Source: DASZHC01 sp035938215
GTDB lineage: Bacteria > Verrucomicrobiota > Verrucomicrobiia > Chthoniobacterales > JAFAMB01
Assembly: GCA_035938215.1 (NCBI GenBank)
Contig: DASZHC010000128.1
Span: forward strand, 1-10,969
Length of the DNA stretch: 10,969 nt
Reading direction: 5' to 3'
A program made the position numbers and the translations under genes. Each line of letters starts with the position of its first letter. The stretch's first letter is position 1. This document shows positions 1-7,187 of the stretch, one piece after another. Below the pieces are notes generated by a model. It was not told where the DNA came from. It ran no database searches and was given only the letters and a program-made list of their open reading frames with translations.

Positions 1-47
1 GGATAAACCAGCATGAACAGACAAGTGAACCCTCCAATTACCGCCAT
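1..47 (-). CDS. Possible N-terminus of a leftward gene, cut by window edge
   Basis: On the minus strand an ATG at 47 opens a frame that stays open to the window edge, reading MAVIGGFTCLFMLVYP. An in-frame TAA lies two codons upstream, so 47 is the first possible ATG. The stretch is hydrophobic, as at the start of a membrane or exported protein, but 15 codons are too few to assign a family. Genes next to glnB/glnK are often ammonium transporters, but the residues seen do not establish that here. No Shine-Dalgarno site is visible. A sigma-54-like motif lies about 25 to 40 bases upstream. The frame could equally be chance. Confidence 0.25.
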   Translation of the reverse strand, partial: MAVIGGFTCLFMLVY

Positions 48-371
48 ATTTTATTAGACTATTTGTGGCGGCGGCAATCTTGCCAAAGCCAGTTCGGCTT
101 GCATCGCAGGCAAATTAACACTCGCCTAAAAATGTCTGCTAGAGAGCGAGAGTACCAGGATTATTAGAAGGTGGAGCGGGATGCGCCCTCTAACGCCAGT
201 CCGGCTCGGACCGCCTTGCCGGCGGCCCATTTTGATCGCAACAAAAGGCATGTTATTTCGGGGACAGGACACTAGTACCTAGACGAGCGAGACAAAAGAG
301 GATAGGGGATCGGAGGCTTCCTGCTCTGTTTCCTTGCGTTTTAAGCGATGCTGACTCAAGCTTGGGCAGCT
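48..371. other. Non-coding divergent region upstream of glnB
   Basis: About 320 bases without a convincing gene. It should hold the glnB promoter and leader, and perhaps the promoter of a leftward gene. Visible structure includes a perfect inverted repeat GGCAA-TC-TTGCC at 73-84. Two small GC hairpins abut at 199-211 (GTCCG/CGGAC arms) and 211-225 (CCGCC/GGCGG arms), followed by a weak CCCATTTT. A purine-rich tract runs across about 284-317. I see no strong -35/-10 pair that I would commit to. A 33-codon ORF at 181-282 has a weak purine-rich sequence in front but a composition that does not look protein-like. Confidence 0.5.
70..86 (-). promoter_or_regulatory. Possible sigma-54-type promoter or operator (inverted repeat)
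   Basis: Read on the minus strand, the sequence TTGGCAAGATTGCCGCC has GG and GC doublets spaced by 10 bases, as in -24/-12 promoters, and the TGGCA part of the -24 box is intact. The -12 box is poor (CCGC instead of TTGC). A start about 12 bases further on would sit just ahead of the leftward ATG at 47. The same bases form the perfect 5-base inverted repeat at 73-84, so an operator or small hairpin is an equally good reading. Sigma-54 control is typical of nitrogen genes near P-II, but this is inference. Confidence 0.2.
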
Positions 372-710
372 ATGAAGAAAATCGAGGCGATCATCAAACC
401 CTTTAAAATGGAGGATGTCAAGGAAGCCTTGACGGAGATTGGAGTCGAGGGAATGACCGTTAGCGAAGTCAAAGGATTTGGGCGCCAAAAAGGCCACACG
501 GAAATCTATCGGGGGAGCGAGTACACCGTCGATTTTCTACCTAAGGTGAAATTTGAAATCGTAGTGCCGGATGACCGGGTTCAGAAAGCTGTCGAGGCGA
601 TTGTCGAGGCAGCTCGCACCGGCAAAATCGGAGACGGAAAAGTCTTTGTTGTGCCGATTGAGGAAGCAATCCGGATCCGAACCGAAGAACGGGGTGAGTC
701 GGCGATTTGA
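372..710 (+). CDS. glnB: Nitrogen regulatory protein P-II (GlnB/GlnK)
   Basis: A 112-residue P-II signal protein of the canonical length, trimeric and cytoplasmic in known members. It binds ATP/ADP and 2-oxoglutarate and reports nitrogen and carbon status to targets such as glutamine synthetase adenylyltransferase, NtrB or the AmtB ammonium channel. The start MKKIEAIIKPFK is diagnostic. The T-loop (about 37-55) holds Tyr51, the usual uridylylation site, within YRGSEY, with Tyr46 also present. The B-loop TGKIGDGK is at 83-90, followed by the nucleotide-contacting RIR at 101-103. The frame runs back to an ATG at 348, which would add eight residues (MLTQAWAA); the ATG at 372 matches the universal family start and was chosen despite no clear ribosome binding site. 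GlnB and GlnK cannot be separated from sequence alone; no amtB is seen downstream, which mildly favours glnB. The next short ORF starts 18 bases later. Confidence 0.95.
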   Translation: MKKIEAIIKPFKMEDVKEALTEIGVEGMTVSEVKGFGRQKGHTEIYRGSEYTVDFLPKVKFEIVVPDDRVQKAVEAIVEAARTGKIGDGKVFVVPIEEAIRIRTEERGESAI

Positions 711-728
711 CCTACAGACTGAGGGTTC

Positions 729-1019
729 ATGGAATCGTCCGATGTTCTTCCTGATCTTCAGGCGTCGCTTTTGTGCGAGGACGTTAGGCAGGAAGTAAAC
801 GGGCTTCAGACCCTGGTCGGAGTGATCAACGTTCTTTCCACGCCCGCCTTACCCCTGGGGCTGTTGAAACTTTGTGTATGGACTCGCTGGTGCGGCGGTA
901 TTGGCAGGTTTCACCAGACATCCCGTATCCTGGGCTCCGAGGAGGTCGAAGTCATTAGAACCGGCGCGATGGAGTGCTATTCTTGCCCTGCCCTTACCTT
1001 TCAGAAACACGTATATTGA
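729..1019 (+). CDS. Short uncharacterised protein, possibly truncated (DUF6941-like)
   Basis: A 96-residue ORF beginning 18 bases after glnB, with GAGGG just ahead of its ATG and an in-frame TGA immediately upstream. Residues 11-42 (core LCEDVRQEVNGLQTLVGVI, then a proline-rich hydrophobic stretch) resemble from memory the opening of small bacterial proteins grouped as DUF6941, which begin with a 'C-D-D-V-R/Y-x-E-x-x-G-K-x-x-L-x-G-V' pattern and have about 130-150 residues. That resemblance continues to about TSRIL at 65-69. After that the sequence becomes cysteine-containing and irregular and stops just where family members would continue, 22 bases before acs. It may be a decayed or frameshifted remnant, or a genuine short version. 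Function unknown. Another frame, the upstream extension of acs from 874, overlaps it but does not look like protein. Confidence 0.5.
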   Translation: MESSDVLPDLQASLLCEDVRQEVNGLQTLVGVINVLSTPALPLGLLKLCVWTRWCGGIGRFHQTSRILGSEEVEVIRTGAMECYSCPALTFQKHVY

Positions 1020-1041
1020 AGATGTTCTGTTGTATCCCCCG

Positions 1042-2991
1042 ATGAGCACCAACATTGAATCTCACCTGATCGAAAATCGGTTGTTCAAGCCGCCTAAAAC
1101 CTTTTCCAAAGGAGCTTATGTTAAAAACCTTGCGGAGTATGAGGAGCTTTACCGCAAATCGATTAAGAACCCGGAAAAATTCTGGGCGCAACAAGCCTCT
1201 GAATTGCTTGTTTGGCAAAAAAAATGGACAACCGTTCTTCAATGGAAGGCACCGTTCGCCAAATGGTTCGTCGGCGGCAAACTGAATGTTTCTGAGAACT
1301 GCCTGGACCGGCATTTGCATGGTGCCACCCGAAACAAGGCTGCATTCATCTGGGAGGGGGAACCCGGAGAAAAAGAGACGATCACATATCAGCAATTGCA
1401 CAGCGAGGTTTGCAAGTTTGCGAACGTGCTGAAGAGGAATCATGTCAAAAAAGGTGACAGGGTCATCATTTACATGCCCATGTGTCCGCAAGCAGCGATC
1501 GCGATGCTGGGATGCGCACGGGTAGGGGCTATCCACTCTGTCGTATTCGGCGGGTTCAGCTCTGAATCAATTAAAGATCGGATCAACGATAGCCAGGCTA
1601 AAATGATCGTTACCGCGGACGGAGGTTATCGTCGTGGAGCGATCGTACCTTTGAAACGCAATGTCGACGAGGCGTTAAAAGGTGACGAGCGGATCGAGCG
1701 AGTGATCGTTTTCCGACGGGCCAACAACGAGATCCATATTCAGGAAGGCCGCGATGTCTGGTGGCATCGCGAAATGGAATATGTCGATTCCAGTTGCCCG
1801 GCTGAGGCTATGGATTCGGAAGATCCCCTCTACATTCTTTACACCAGTGGTTCGACAGGAAAGCCGAAAGGCATTCTGCACACGAGCGGGGGCTATCTTC
1901 TGGGAGCCGCTATCACCTGCAAATACGTGTTCGATTTGAAAGAAGAGGATATCTTCTGGTGCACAGCAGACATTGGCTGGGTTACCGGCCACAGCTATGT
2001 GGTCTATGGGCCGCTTTGCATCGGCGCGACGGTTTTGATGTATGAAGGGGCGCCGAACTGGCCTGAGCCCGACAGGTTTTGGAAATTGATCGAGGAATAT
2101 CGCGTAAATGTCCTTTATACGGCTCCTACGGCAATTCGTGCTTTCATTCGATGGGGAGACGAGCATCCCAACCGGCACGATCTCTCTTCTCTCCGATTAC
2201 TCGGGACCGTGGGGGAACCGATTAATCCGGAGGCGTGGATGTGGTATCACACGGTGATTGGAGGAAGTCGATGCCCGATTGTCGATACATGGTGGCAGAC
2301 CGAAACAGGCGCAATCATGATCACGCCGTTGCCTGGAGCAACCCCGGTTAAACCTGGAACCGCGACACTGCCCTTTTTTGGAATTGACGCGGCCGTTGTC
2401 GATGACGAAGGCCAGGAGGTTCCGCCGAACGTCGGAGGCAAACTGATAATAAGGAAACCGTGGCCATCAATGCTGCGCACGATCTGGGGCGATAAGGCGC
2501 GATACAAGAAGCAATATTGGAGTGAAGTGAATGGTTGCTATTTTACGGGAGATGGGGCCCTACGGGATAGGGATGGCTACTTTTGGATTGTCGGTAGAAT
2601 CGATGATGTGCTGAATGTTGCCGGACATCGCCTGGGCACATCTGAAATCGAGAGCGCTCTGGTCAGCCACGCCGGTGTTGCGGAAGCCGCCGTTGTGGGT
2701 CGTCCGGATGAGATGAAAGGGCAGGCCGTCGTCGCATTCGTCACGCTCAAAGAAAAAGAGGCTCCTACGCCCGAGCTTCGAGAAAGATTGCGAGAACACG
2801 TTGGCGCCGCCATTGGTTCGATTGCCAAGCCCGACGACATTCGATTTGCCGAAGCCCTGCCAAAAACGCGGAGCGGAAAAATCATGCGCCGCTTGTTAAA
2901 GGAGGTTGCGGCGGGAGGCAGCATTAGAGGGGATATAACAACCCTCGAAGACTTCAGCGTTTTGGCGCGGCTGAAGAGCGGTGACGAGTAA
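1042..2991 (+). CDS. acs: Acetyl-CoA synthetase (AMP-forming)
   Basis: A 649-residue cytoplasmic enzyme that activates acetate with ATP to acetyl-AMP and then acetyl-CoA (E. coli Acs has 652). The N-terminal ACS domain is recognised by FWAQQ near 47-51 and NCLDRHL at 86-92. The adenylate-forming core follows: P-loop TSGSTGKPKG at 268-277, GEPINPEAW at 391-399, and DTWWQTETG at 415-423, where Trp418 corresponds to the Trp that restricts the pocket to acetate. The hinge and C-terminal domain have GRIDDVLNVAGHR at 518-530 and PKTRSGK at 607-613. Lys613 is the catalytic lysine that is controlled by acetylation in known Acs proteins. The frame extends back to 874, but the ATG at 1042 gives the family length and the earlier stretch is not Acs-like. 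No clear ribosome binding site is present. It may be read together with glnB, though the gap is long enough for its own promoter. Confidence 0.97.
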   Translation: MSTNIESHLIENRLFKPPKTFSKGAYVKNLAEYEELYRKSIKNPEKFWAQQASELLVWQKKWTTVLQWKAPFAKWFVGGKLNVSENCLDRHLHGATRNKAAFIWEGEPGEKETITYQQLHSEVCKFANVLKRNHVKKGDRVIIYMPMCPQAAIAMLGCARVGAIHSVVFGGFSSESIKDRINDSQAKMIVTADGGYRRGAIVPLKRNVDEALKGDERIERVIVFRRANNEIHIQEGRDVWWHREMEYVDSSCPAEAMDSEDPLYILYTSGSTGKPKGILHTSGGYLLGAAITCKYVFDLKEEDIFWCTADIGWVTGHSYVVYGPLCIGATVLMYEGAPNWPEPDRFWKLIEEYRVNVLYTAPTAIRAFIRWGDEHPNRHDLSSLRLLGTVGEPINPEAWMWYHTVIGGSRCPIVDTWWQTETGAIMITPLPGATPVKPGTATLPFFGIDAAVVDDEGQEVPPNVGGKLIIRKPWPSMLRTIWGDKARYKKQYWSEVNGCYFTGDGALRDRDGYFWIVGRIDDVLNVAGHRLGTSEIESALVSHAGVAEAAVVGRPDEMKGQAVVAFVTLKEKEAPTPELRERLREHVGAAIGSIAKPDDIRFAEALPKTRSGKIMRRLLKEVAAGGSIRGDITTLEDFSVLARLKSGDE

Positions 2992-2993
2992 AG

Positions 2994-3053
2994 AGCGGAC
3001 AGGGGCCGAATTGTTAACTCGCTCCGTAAGGGCAGATCTCCGAGCTGTCCGCT
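2994..3053. repeat. Perfect 9-bp inverted repeat downstream of acs
   Basis: AGCGGACAG at 2994-3002 pairs perfectly with CTGTCCGCT at 3045-3053 across a 42-base loop, beginning three bases after the acs stop. The octamer AAGAGCGG also occurs twice, at 2974-2981 and 2991-2998. The long loop makes it a weak terminator. It could be a structured 3' end or a trace of a small repeat. Chance is possible for a 9-bp stem in this region. Confidence 0.3.
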
Positions 3054-3072
3054 GAGGAATTCGTTCGTTTTA

Positions 3073-3160
3073 GGGAGGGACGGCCTCTGTGCCGTCCCAT
3101 TTTTCTCCTTGTTGTGCGAGCCGAATGATTAGTCGAATGGCACGGAGCCGCCCCTCCCAT
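3073..3160. repeat. Pair of related GC-rich repeats in opposite orientation
   Basis: Copy A is at 3073-3097 on the plus strand (GGGAGGGACGGCCTCTGTGC and onward). Copy B is at 3136-3160 on the minus strand (GGGAGGGGCGGCTCCGTGCC). They align over about 24 bases with one gap and three or four substitutions, sharing GGGAGGG, CGGC, TC and GTGCC. In copy A the element continues into the terminator hairpin; copy B has lost the pairing right arm. This looks like two members of a dispersed intergenic repeat, but genome-wide copies cannot be checked here. Confidence 0.5.
3077..3104 (+). terminator. Rho-independent terminator of acs
   Basis: A perfect 8-bp GC-rich stem, GGGACGGC at 3077-3084 and GCCGTCCC at 3091-3098, closes a 6-base loop (CTCTGT) and is followed by A and then five T residues at 3100-3104. 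It lies about 85 bases after the acs stop, in the region between converging acs and gatA. It has no matching T run on the minus strand, so it mainly serves rightward transcription. The same bases are part of a repeat that has a second, degenerate copy nearby. Confidence 0.8.
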
Positions 3161-3191
3161 AAAAAACAAACATCGGCGAAAATGCCCAGGG

Positions 3192-4646
3192 CTATCCACT
3201 AATTGTTGGCTTAACTTTGTGCCAGTCGGTACTCTGTTCGTAGGTGTAGCTGGCCTGAAGGATTGTCGATTCGTCCAATGCTTTGCCGAGAATCTGTAGA
3301 CCGACTGGAAGCCGTTTTCCTCCCTGCTCTGCAAAGCCGCACGAGATGCTAATGCCACAGATGCCGGCCATGTTTGCAGCCAGCGTGAAAATATCCGCAA
3401 GGTACATGCTGAGCGGGTTGTCGGTGCGTTCCCCGAGCCTGAATGCCGGAGTGGGTGAAGTCGGACATGCGATGACGTCCACTTTTTTGAAAGCGTCGGC
3501 GAAATCCTTCCTGATCAGGCTCCGAACCTTTTGAGCTCGCAAATAATAGGCGTCATAATATCCGGAGCTCAACACATAGGTACCAAGAATGATCCGGCGT
3601 TTTACTTCGGCACCGAATCCCTCTTCTCTGGTTCGACCATAGTGATCGATCAGCCCATCGCTCTCGGATACGCGGTATCCATAACGGACACCGTCAAATC
3701 GAGCGAGGTTCGCGGACGCTTCAGCCGGAGCAATGACATAATAAGTGCTTAAGGCATGTTCGGTATGTGGCAATGAAATCTCCAGCAACTCCGCGCCAAG
3801 TCCCTCAAGATGCTCAACGGCGGTTCGGACTGCTTTCTCGACTTCGGGATCGAGTCCCTCGATGAAGTACTCCTTCGGAAGTCCGATCTTCAGGCCTTTT
3901 ACCCCTTTTCGGAGATTCACTGAAAAGCCGGTAACAGGCTCCGGAAGTGACGTTGAATCATTTGCATCAAACCCTGCGATGATGTCCATCAGGAGCGCAG
4001 CGTCCTCCACATCTTTTGTAAGCGGTCCGATTTGATCGAGCGACGAGGCAAAGGCTACCAGGCCATAGCGGGAGACCCGGCCGTATGTCGGCTTCAAGCC
4101 AACACAGCCGCAAAGCGCTGCGGGTTGCCTGATCGAACCACCAGTATCTGAGCCCAGAGCAGCAAATGCCTCGTCGGCCGCGACGGCCGCCGCCGAACCA
4201 CCGCTCGACCCGCCTGGAGTACGCGTGATGTCCCACGGATTTTTGCTTGGCCCGAAAGCGGAATTTTCGGTGGAAGATCCCATCGCAAATTCATCCATGT
4301 TCAATCGCCCGAACGGAATTGCTCCGGCCGCTCGAAGCCTCGAGACGACCGTAGCATCGTACGGCGCGATATAGTTTTCCAGAATCTTGGAGGCGCAACT
4401 GCAGGGATGCCCTTTTACGCTGATTACGTCTTTGATAGAGATTGGCAAGCCGCCCAGAGGCAGACTCACATCCGCGGAGGAGGCGTCTGCAAGAGCCCGT
4501 TCCAAATCATGTGACAAGTAGGCGTGAACCAGAGGATCGACCTGTTCGATCCTTCGACTCAGAGCCGTGACAACTTCTTCCGGAGAAACCTTTCTGGATC
4601 GCAACAGATTGAGAATTTCGTGGGCGGCAAGCGAGGTAATTTCCAC
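3192..4646 (-). CDS. gatA: Asp/Glu-tRNA amidotransferase subunit A
   Basis: A 484-residue amidase-signature subunit of the GatCAB complex. It releases ammonia from glutamine, which GatB uses to convert Glu-tRNA(Gln) and/or Asp-tRNA(Asn) to the amide forms in the cytoplasm. The catalytic Lys-cisSer-Ser set is visible with the spacing known from S. aureus GatA: Lys72 (in SIKD), Ser147 (in PGGSSGGSA) and Ser171 (in DTGGSIRQP). Length is normal. The start is GTG at 4646, four bases after the gatC stop, with GGAG seven bases ahead inside the end of gatC, so translation is probably coupled. GatB is required for function but is not encoded nearby; the gene converges on acs and ends the leftward cluster. 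Confidence 0.96.
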   Translation of the reverse strand: MEITSLAAHEILNLLRSRKVSPEEVVTALSRRIEQVDPLVHAYLSHDLERALADASSADVSLPLGGLPISIKDVISVKGHPCSCASKILENYIAPYDATVVSRLRAAGAIPFGRLNMDEFAMGSSTENSAFGPSKNPWDITRTPGGSSGGSAAAVAADEAFAALGSDTGGSIRQPAALCGCVGLKPTYGRVSRYGLVAFASSLDQIGPLTKDVEDAALLMDIIAGFDANDSTSLPEPVTGFSVNLRKGVKGLKIGLPKEYFIEGLDPEVEKAVRTAVEHLEGLGAELLEISLPHTEHALSTYYVIAPAEASANLARFDGVRYGYRVSESDGLIDHYGRTREEGFGAEVKRRIILGTYVLSSGYYDAYYLRAQKVRSLIRKDFADAFKKVDVIACPTSPTPAFRLGERTDNPLSMYLADIFTLAANMAGICGISISCGFAEQGGKRLPVGLQILGKALDESTILQASYTYEQSTDWHKVKPTISG

Positions 4647-4650
4647 CAGA

Positions 4651-4938
4651 CTACTCCACGACTTTTGTCACCATGAACAATCCCTGCGCTCGACGTGGCG
4701 CATTCGCGAGTGCGCTTTCGTTGTCGAGCCCATGTCGTGGTTCATCATTCCGAAATACGTTATAAATCGGAAAACTGTGAGCCATCGGTTCTACATTTGA
4801 GACATCGACTTGATTCAGCCGTTCCACATGTTGAAGTACGATTTCGAGCTGAGATCGAAAAGTATTGACTTCCTCAGGGGTCAACTGGATGCGCGCCAGC
4901 TCGGCGACATATTCGACTTCAAGTTTCGTTGAACTCAT
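4651..4938 (-). CDS. gatC: Asp/Glu-tRNA amidotransferase subunit C
   Basis: A 95-residue subunit that wraps around GatA and GatB and stabilises the amidotransferase. The family pattern is clear: VAELARIQLTPEE at 10-22, QLEIVLQHVERLNQVDVSNVEP around 30-51, then FRNDEP near 63-68, and the closing NAPRRAQGLFMVTKVVE, where the usual VPKV reads VTKV. The reading frame runs back to 5004, but the extra residues overlap the preceding gene and are not GatC-like; ATG at 4938 gives MSSTKLEVEYVAELARIQL, a typical start. It begins 16 bases after the preceding coiled-coil gene and lies four bases ahead of gatA. Confidence 0.95.
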   Translation of the reverse strand: MSSTKLEVEYVAELARIQLTPEEVNTFRSQLEIVLQHVERLNQVDVSNVEPMAHSFPIYNVFRNDEPRHGLDNESALANAPRRAQGLFMVTKVVE

Positions 4939-4954
4939 GCGATCGGACGAATCG

Positions 4955-5332
4955 TTACAGATGATTGAACATCTGTATTGCCAGCAGGACCACGGCAGCA
5001 ACAAGAATCAAAATGGCAAGGCTCGAAATGATCAATCGTCTCCGAGCCTGACGCCGGTGAGCCCGCCTTGGCCGGCTCGGACGTTCGGAAAAGAGATCTT
5101 CGCCATGACGCGAGTCCTGGAGGATGTCCGGAGAATCAAACGGACTTCGTCTCGTCGTCGCTCGCGCGATCCTTTCCTGGCGCTGACGCTCCTGTTCGGC
5201 CTGTGCGAGCCGGGGAGCTTCTTCGATTTTGCGCTGCAGTTCTTCCATCTGCCGGCGCAGCTCCTCCTCTTGCTTGGCGAGCTCGTCTTTCTTCGCTGAG
5301 ATCGGAGAGCCGTTAAATCTTCTGCGTCCCAT
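4955..5332 (-). CDS. Small coiled-coil protein with C-terminal membrane helix
   Basis: A 125-residue protein of no family I recognise. It opens with a basic MGRRRFN, then residues 14-57 are rich in Glu, Gln, Lys and Arg in a heptad-like pattern typical of a coiled coil. A disordered, charged linker at 58-90 contains several Pro, Arg and Asp. An Arg-rich patch at 89-99 leads into one hydrophobic helix at about 100-120, and five residues follow (MFNHL). There is no signal peptide. The layout suggests a tail-anchored protein with the bulk in the cytoplasm; this is inference from composition. It lies 12 bases after the next upstream coiled-coil gene, which has the same plan, and 16 bases before gatC, so it is very likely in the same transcript. 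Low-complexity composition makes chance similarity to other coiled coils easy. Confidence 0.8.
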   Translation of the reverse strand: MGRRRFNGSPISAKKDELAKQEEELRRQMEELQRKIEEAPRLAQAEQERQRQERIARATTRRSPFDSPDILQDSRHGEDLFSERPSRPRRAHRRQARRRLIISSLAILILVAAVVLLAIQMFNHL

Positions 5333-5344
5333 TACTCAACAGTA

Positions 5345-5956
5345 TCATCCATGGATAAAGTAAAAAGCCAGAAGGGCACTAAGCCCCAGGATGAGCAAGG
5401 GCAAGGTGAAAGCGAAGCCGCGCTTAAGCCAGATAAGAAAACTCGCGTCATCCGAAGTATGATAATAGCTCTCTTCGACCGCCGGCGCAGGGTCTATCAC
5501 CTCCGTATCGGCTTTTGCGTTAATCTTCGTGAGCGACTTGGTGTAGTCGGTGCGAGCTTCATCGACAGCACTTAAGGCCTTGCTTAATTCCTTGTGCAGG
5601 TCCGCGTTGGCCCAGGTCTTCGGATTGATTTTCTCCAGCGCTTCGAGGTGATCGGCAAAATTTGTGTTTGTTGCTTTTAGCTGTTCGACCCGTTTTTCTG
5701 CCTCGTAAGTCTCACGCTCGATAACAACCAATGTTCGACTGAGCTTCTCGATCATGTCGGACCGTCCCTTCTCCAGTTCTTCCTGCTTCCGGCTAAGCTC
5801 TTCGAGCTCACGCTTCTGCTTCTCGATCAGCTCTTGCTGACGTTTAAGCTGAAGAAGTTGCTCTTGCGCCCGTTGAACCTGTGAATCGAGCATTTCTGGT
5901 GATGCCGCGTGATCTTCTGGAAGATCGAGAAACGGCTCTTTCGTACTCTCCGACAT
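5345..5956 (-). CDS. Coiled-coil protein with C-terminal membrane helix
   Basis: A 203-residue protein not assigned to a family. After an acidic leader (MSESTKEPFLDLPED), residues about 24-110 form a long Gln/Glu/Lys/Leu-rich coiled coil with a KQKRELEELSRKQEELEK core. The region 111-148 (NPKTWANADLHKELSKALSA and onward) is also helical. An acidic Pro-containing linker at 149-170 is followed by one membrane helix at about 179-201, with the chain ending at IHG. No signal peptide is seen, so the coiled coil is probably cytoplasmic and anchored by the tail. A TTG two codons upstream (5962) could also start the frame; the ATG at 5956 is preferred. It sits 56 bases after rlmI and 12 bases before a smaller protein with the same plan. 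Possible roles include a scaffold or membrane-tethered partner, but nothing shows this directly. Confidence 0.8.
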   Translation of the reverse strand: MSESTKEPFLDLPEDHAASPEMLDSQVQRAQEQLLQLKRQQELIEKQKRELEELSRKQEELEKGRSDMIEKLSRTLVVIERETYEAEKRVEQLKATNTNFADHLEALEKINPKTWANADLHKELSKALSAVDEARTDYTKSLTKINAKADTEVIDPAPAVEESYYHTSDDASFLIWLKRGFAFTLPLLILGLSALLAFYFIHG

Positions 5957-6012
5957 GAACAACCCATTGTCCGGAAAACAAGTCCCGTCGCAACGAAAAT
6001 CTGTGAGATTTC

Positions 6013-7182
6013 CTAACGACCCGGCAAAATCTGAAAAAGGAAACCTCTCAGATACTCGGTTTCAGGAATATGCGGAAGGATGGGATGGTCGAGTGGTTGA
6101 AAAAATTGCTTCAACATCCGTACCTGACGCTTTGCATCGACGCTCGCGTCCACCAGCATTTCCAGAAACATTTCGCGAGATACATGATGTGAGCAGGAGA
6201 ACGTCGCCAGAAACCCTTCGGGAGCCAACAACTGGAGCGCACGCAAATGGATCTCTTTGTATCCGCGCCAGGCGCTGCTGAGCGATTCCTTAGCCTTGGC
6301 AAATGACGGCGGATCGAGAACGATGAGGTCGTATTGCGTCTTTTCCCGGATGCACCGGGCAAGAAAATCGAAAACATTGTCTGCATAGGCCGCGATACTT
6401 ACCCCGTTGCGCCGAGCGTTCTGGTTGATTGATTGTACCAGATCGGTGCTGATCTCTACGGCGGATACGGAAACCGCACCAGCTCTAGCGCAGGCGACCG
6501 CGAAAGCTCCCTGGTTGGAAAAACAGTCGAGAACACGAAGACCTGTCGCAAGACCCGCCACCGTCTCGTAGTTATCGATTTGGTCTAGGTAAAATCCGGT
6601 TTTTTGGCCCGCTAGAACATCGATTTCAAAGCGCATCCCCTTTACCTCCAGCTCGACAGGTCGTGGGGGTTCGCCCCAAAGAACACCGGTCACAAGATCA
6701 AGTCCCTCTGCTTTGCGAATCGGCGCATCGTTTCTCTCGATGATCGACGTCGGAGAAAGGAGCTTTTCCACGGCCGCGACGATCAGCTCCTTCTTTTGTT
6801 CCATCCCGAGAGTGAGCGTCTGCAAAACCACATATGGTCCGTATCTGTCGATCACAACCCCAGGGAGCCCGTCGCTCTCACTCCAGACAATGCGTCCCGG
6901 GTTCCGATAGACTCCGAGCTTTTTTCGTAAGTCAATCGCCTGGCTGAGTCTTCGTGAAAAAAAGTCGAGATCCAGTGGCTGTTTGCGTCTTGAAAATCGC
7001 CTCGCGACGATTTGTGACCTCGGATTGTAGATGGCCGATCCCAAAAGGCGATTCCGGCCATCATTCAAGGAAATCACTGCACCGGGTTGAAGATCGCCGA
7101 ACGTCTTGAAAACTTCGGAACTGTAAACCCAATCATGTCCGTGAAAGATGCGCGCGCGTGCTTTGACTACAATTCCGGCCAT
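6013..7182 (-). CDS. rlmI: 23S rRNA cytosine-C5 methyltransferase, RlmI family
   Basis: A 389-residue class I SAM-dependent methyltransferase of the RlmI (YccW) family; E. coli RlmI has 396 residues and makes m5C at position 1962 of 23S rRNA. The N-terminal PUA-like RNA-binding part covers roughly 1-65. The middle domain holds ESDGLPGVVIDRYG at 102-115 and the family block GQKTGFYLDQ at 192-201. The Rossmann core has SAM motif I LDCFSNQGAFA at 218-228, the acidic VEIS at 242-245, DPPSF at 290-294, and TFSCSHHVS at 327-335, with Cys330 as the expected catalytic cysteine. The start at ATG 7182 lies five bases after the kamA stop, which implies coupling. Target position is inferred from the family; related enzymes could modify another cytosine. 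Confidence 0.9.
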   Translation of the reverse strand: MAGIVVKARARIFHGHDWVYSSEVFKTFGDLQPGAVISLNDGRNRLLGSAIYNPRSQIVARRFSRRKQPLDLDFFSRRLSQAIDLRKKLGVYRNPGRIVWSESDGLPGVVIDRYGPYVVLQTLTLGMEQKKELIVAAVEKLLSPTSIIERNDAPIRKAEGLDLVTGVLWGEPPRPVELEVKGMRFEIDVLAGQKTGFYLDQIDNYETVAGLATGLRVLDCFSNQGAFAVACARAGAVSVSAVEISTDLVQSINQNARRNGVSIAAYADNVFDFLARCIREKTQYDLIVLDPPSFAKAKESLSSAWRGYKEIHLRALQLLAPEGFLATFSCSHHVSREMFLEMLVDASVDAKRQVRMLKQFFQPLDHPILPHIPETEYLRGFLFQILPGR

Positions 7183-7187
7183 GGCCG

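Noticed and set aside
181..282. A 33-residue ORF with a weak purine-rich sequence ahead of its ATG, upstream of glnB.
   Set aside because: Composition is dominated by Pro, Arg and Gly as expected from translating GC hairpins, and it resembles no known peptide.
348..371. Earlier ATG for P-II adding MLTQAWAA.
   Set aside because: P-II proteins almost always begin at the MKKIEAIIKP position, and no ribosome binding site favours 348.
874..1041. An N-terminal extension of acs by 56 residues in frame.
   Set aside because: It is not Acs-like, it overlaps a more protein-like frame, and the ATG at 1042 gives the family length.
3014..3400. A 128-codon leftward open frame across the acs-gatA gap.
   Set aside because: It overlaps the gatA 3' end in another frame and covers the repeats and terminator; its translation is Arg/Ser-rich and looks like a shadow.
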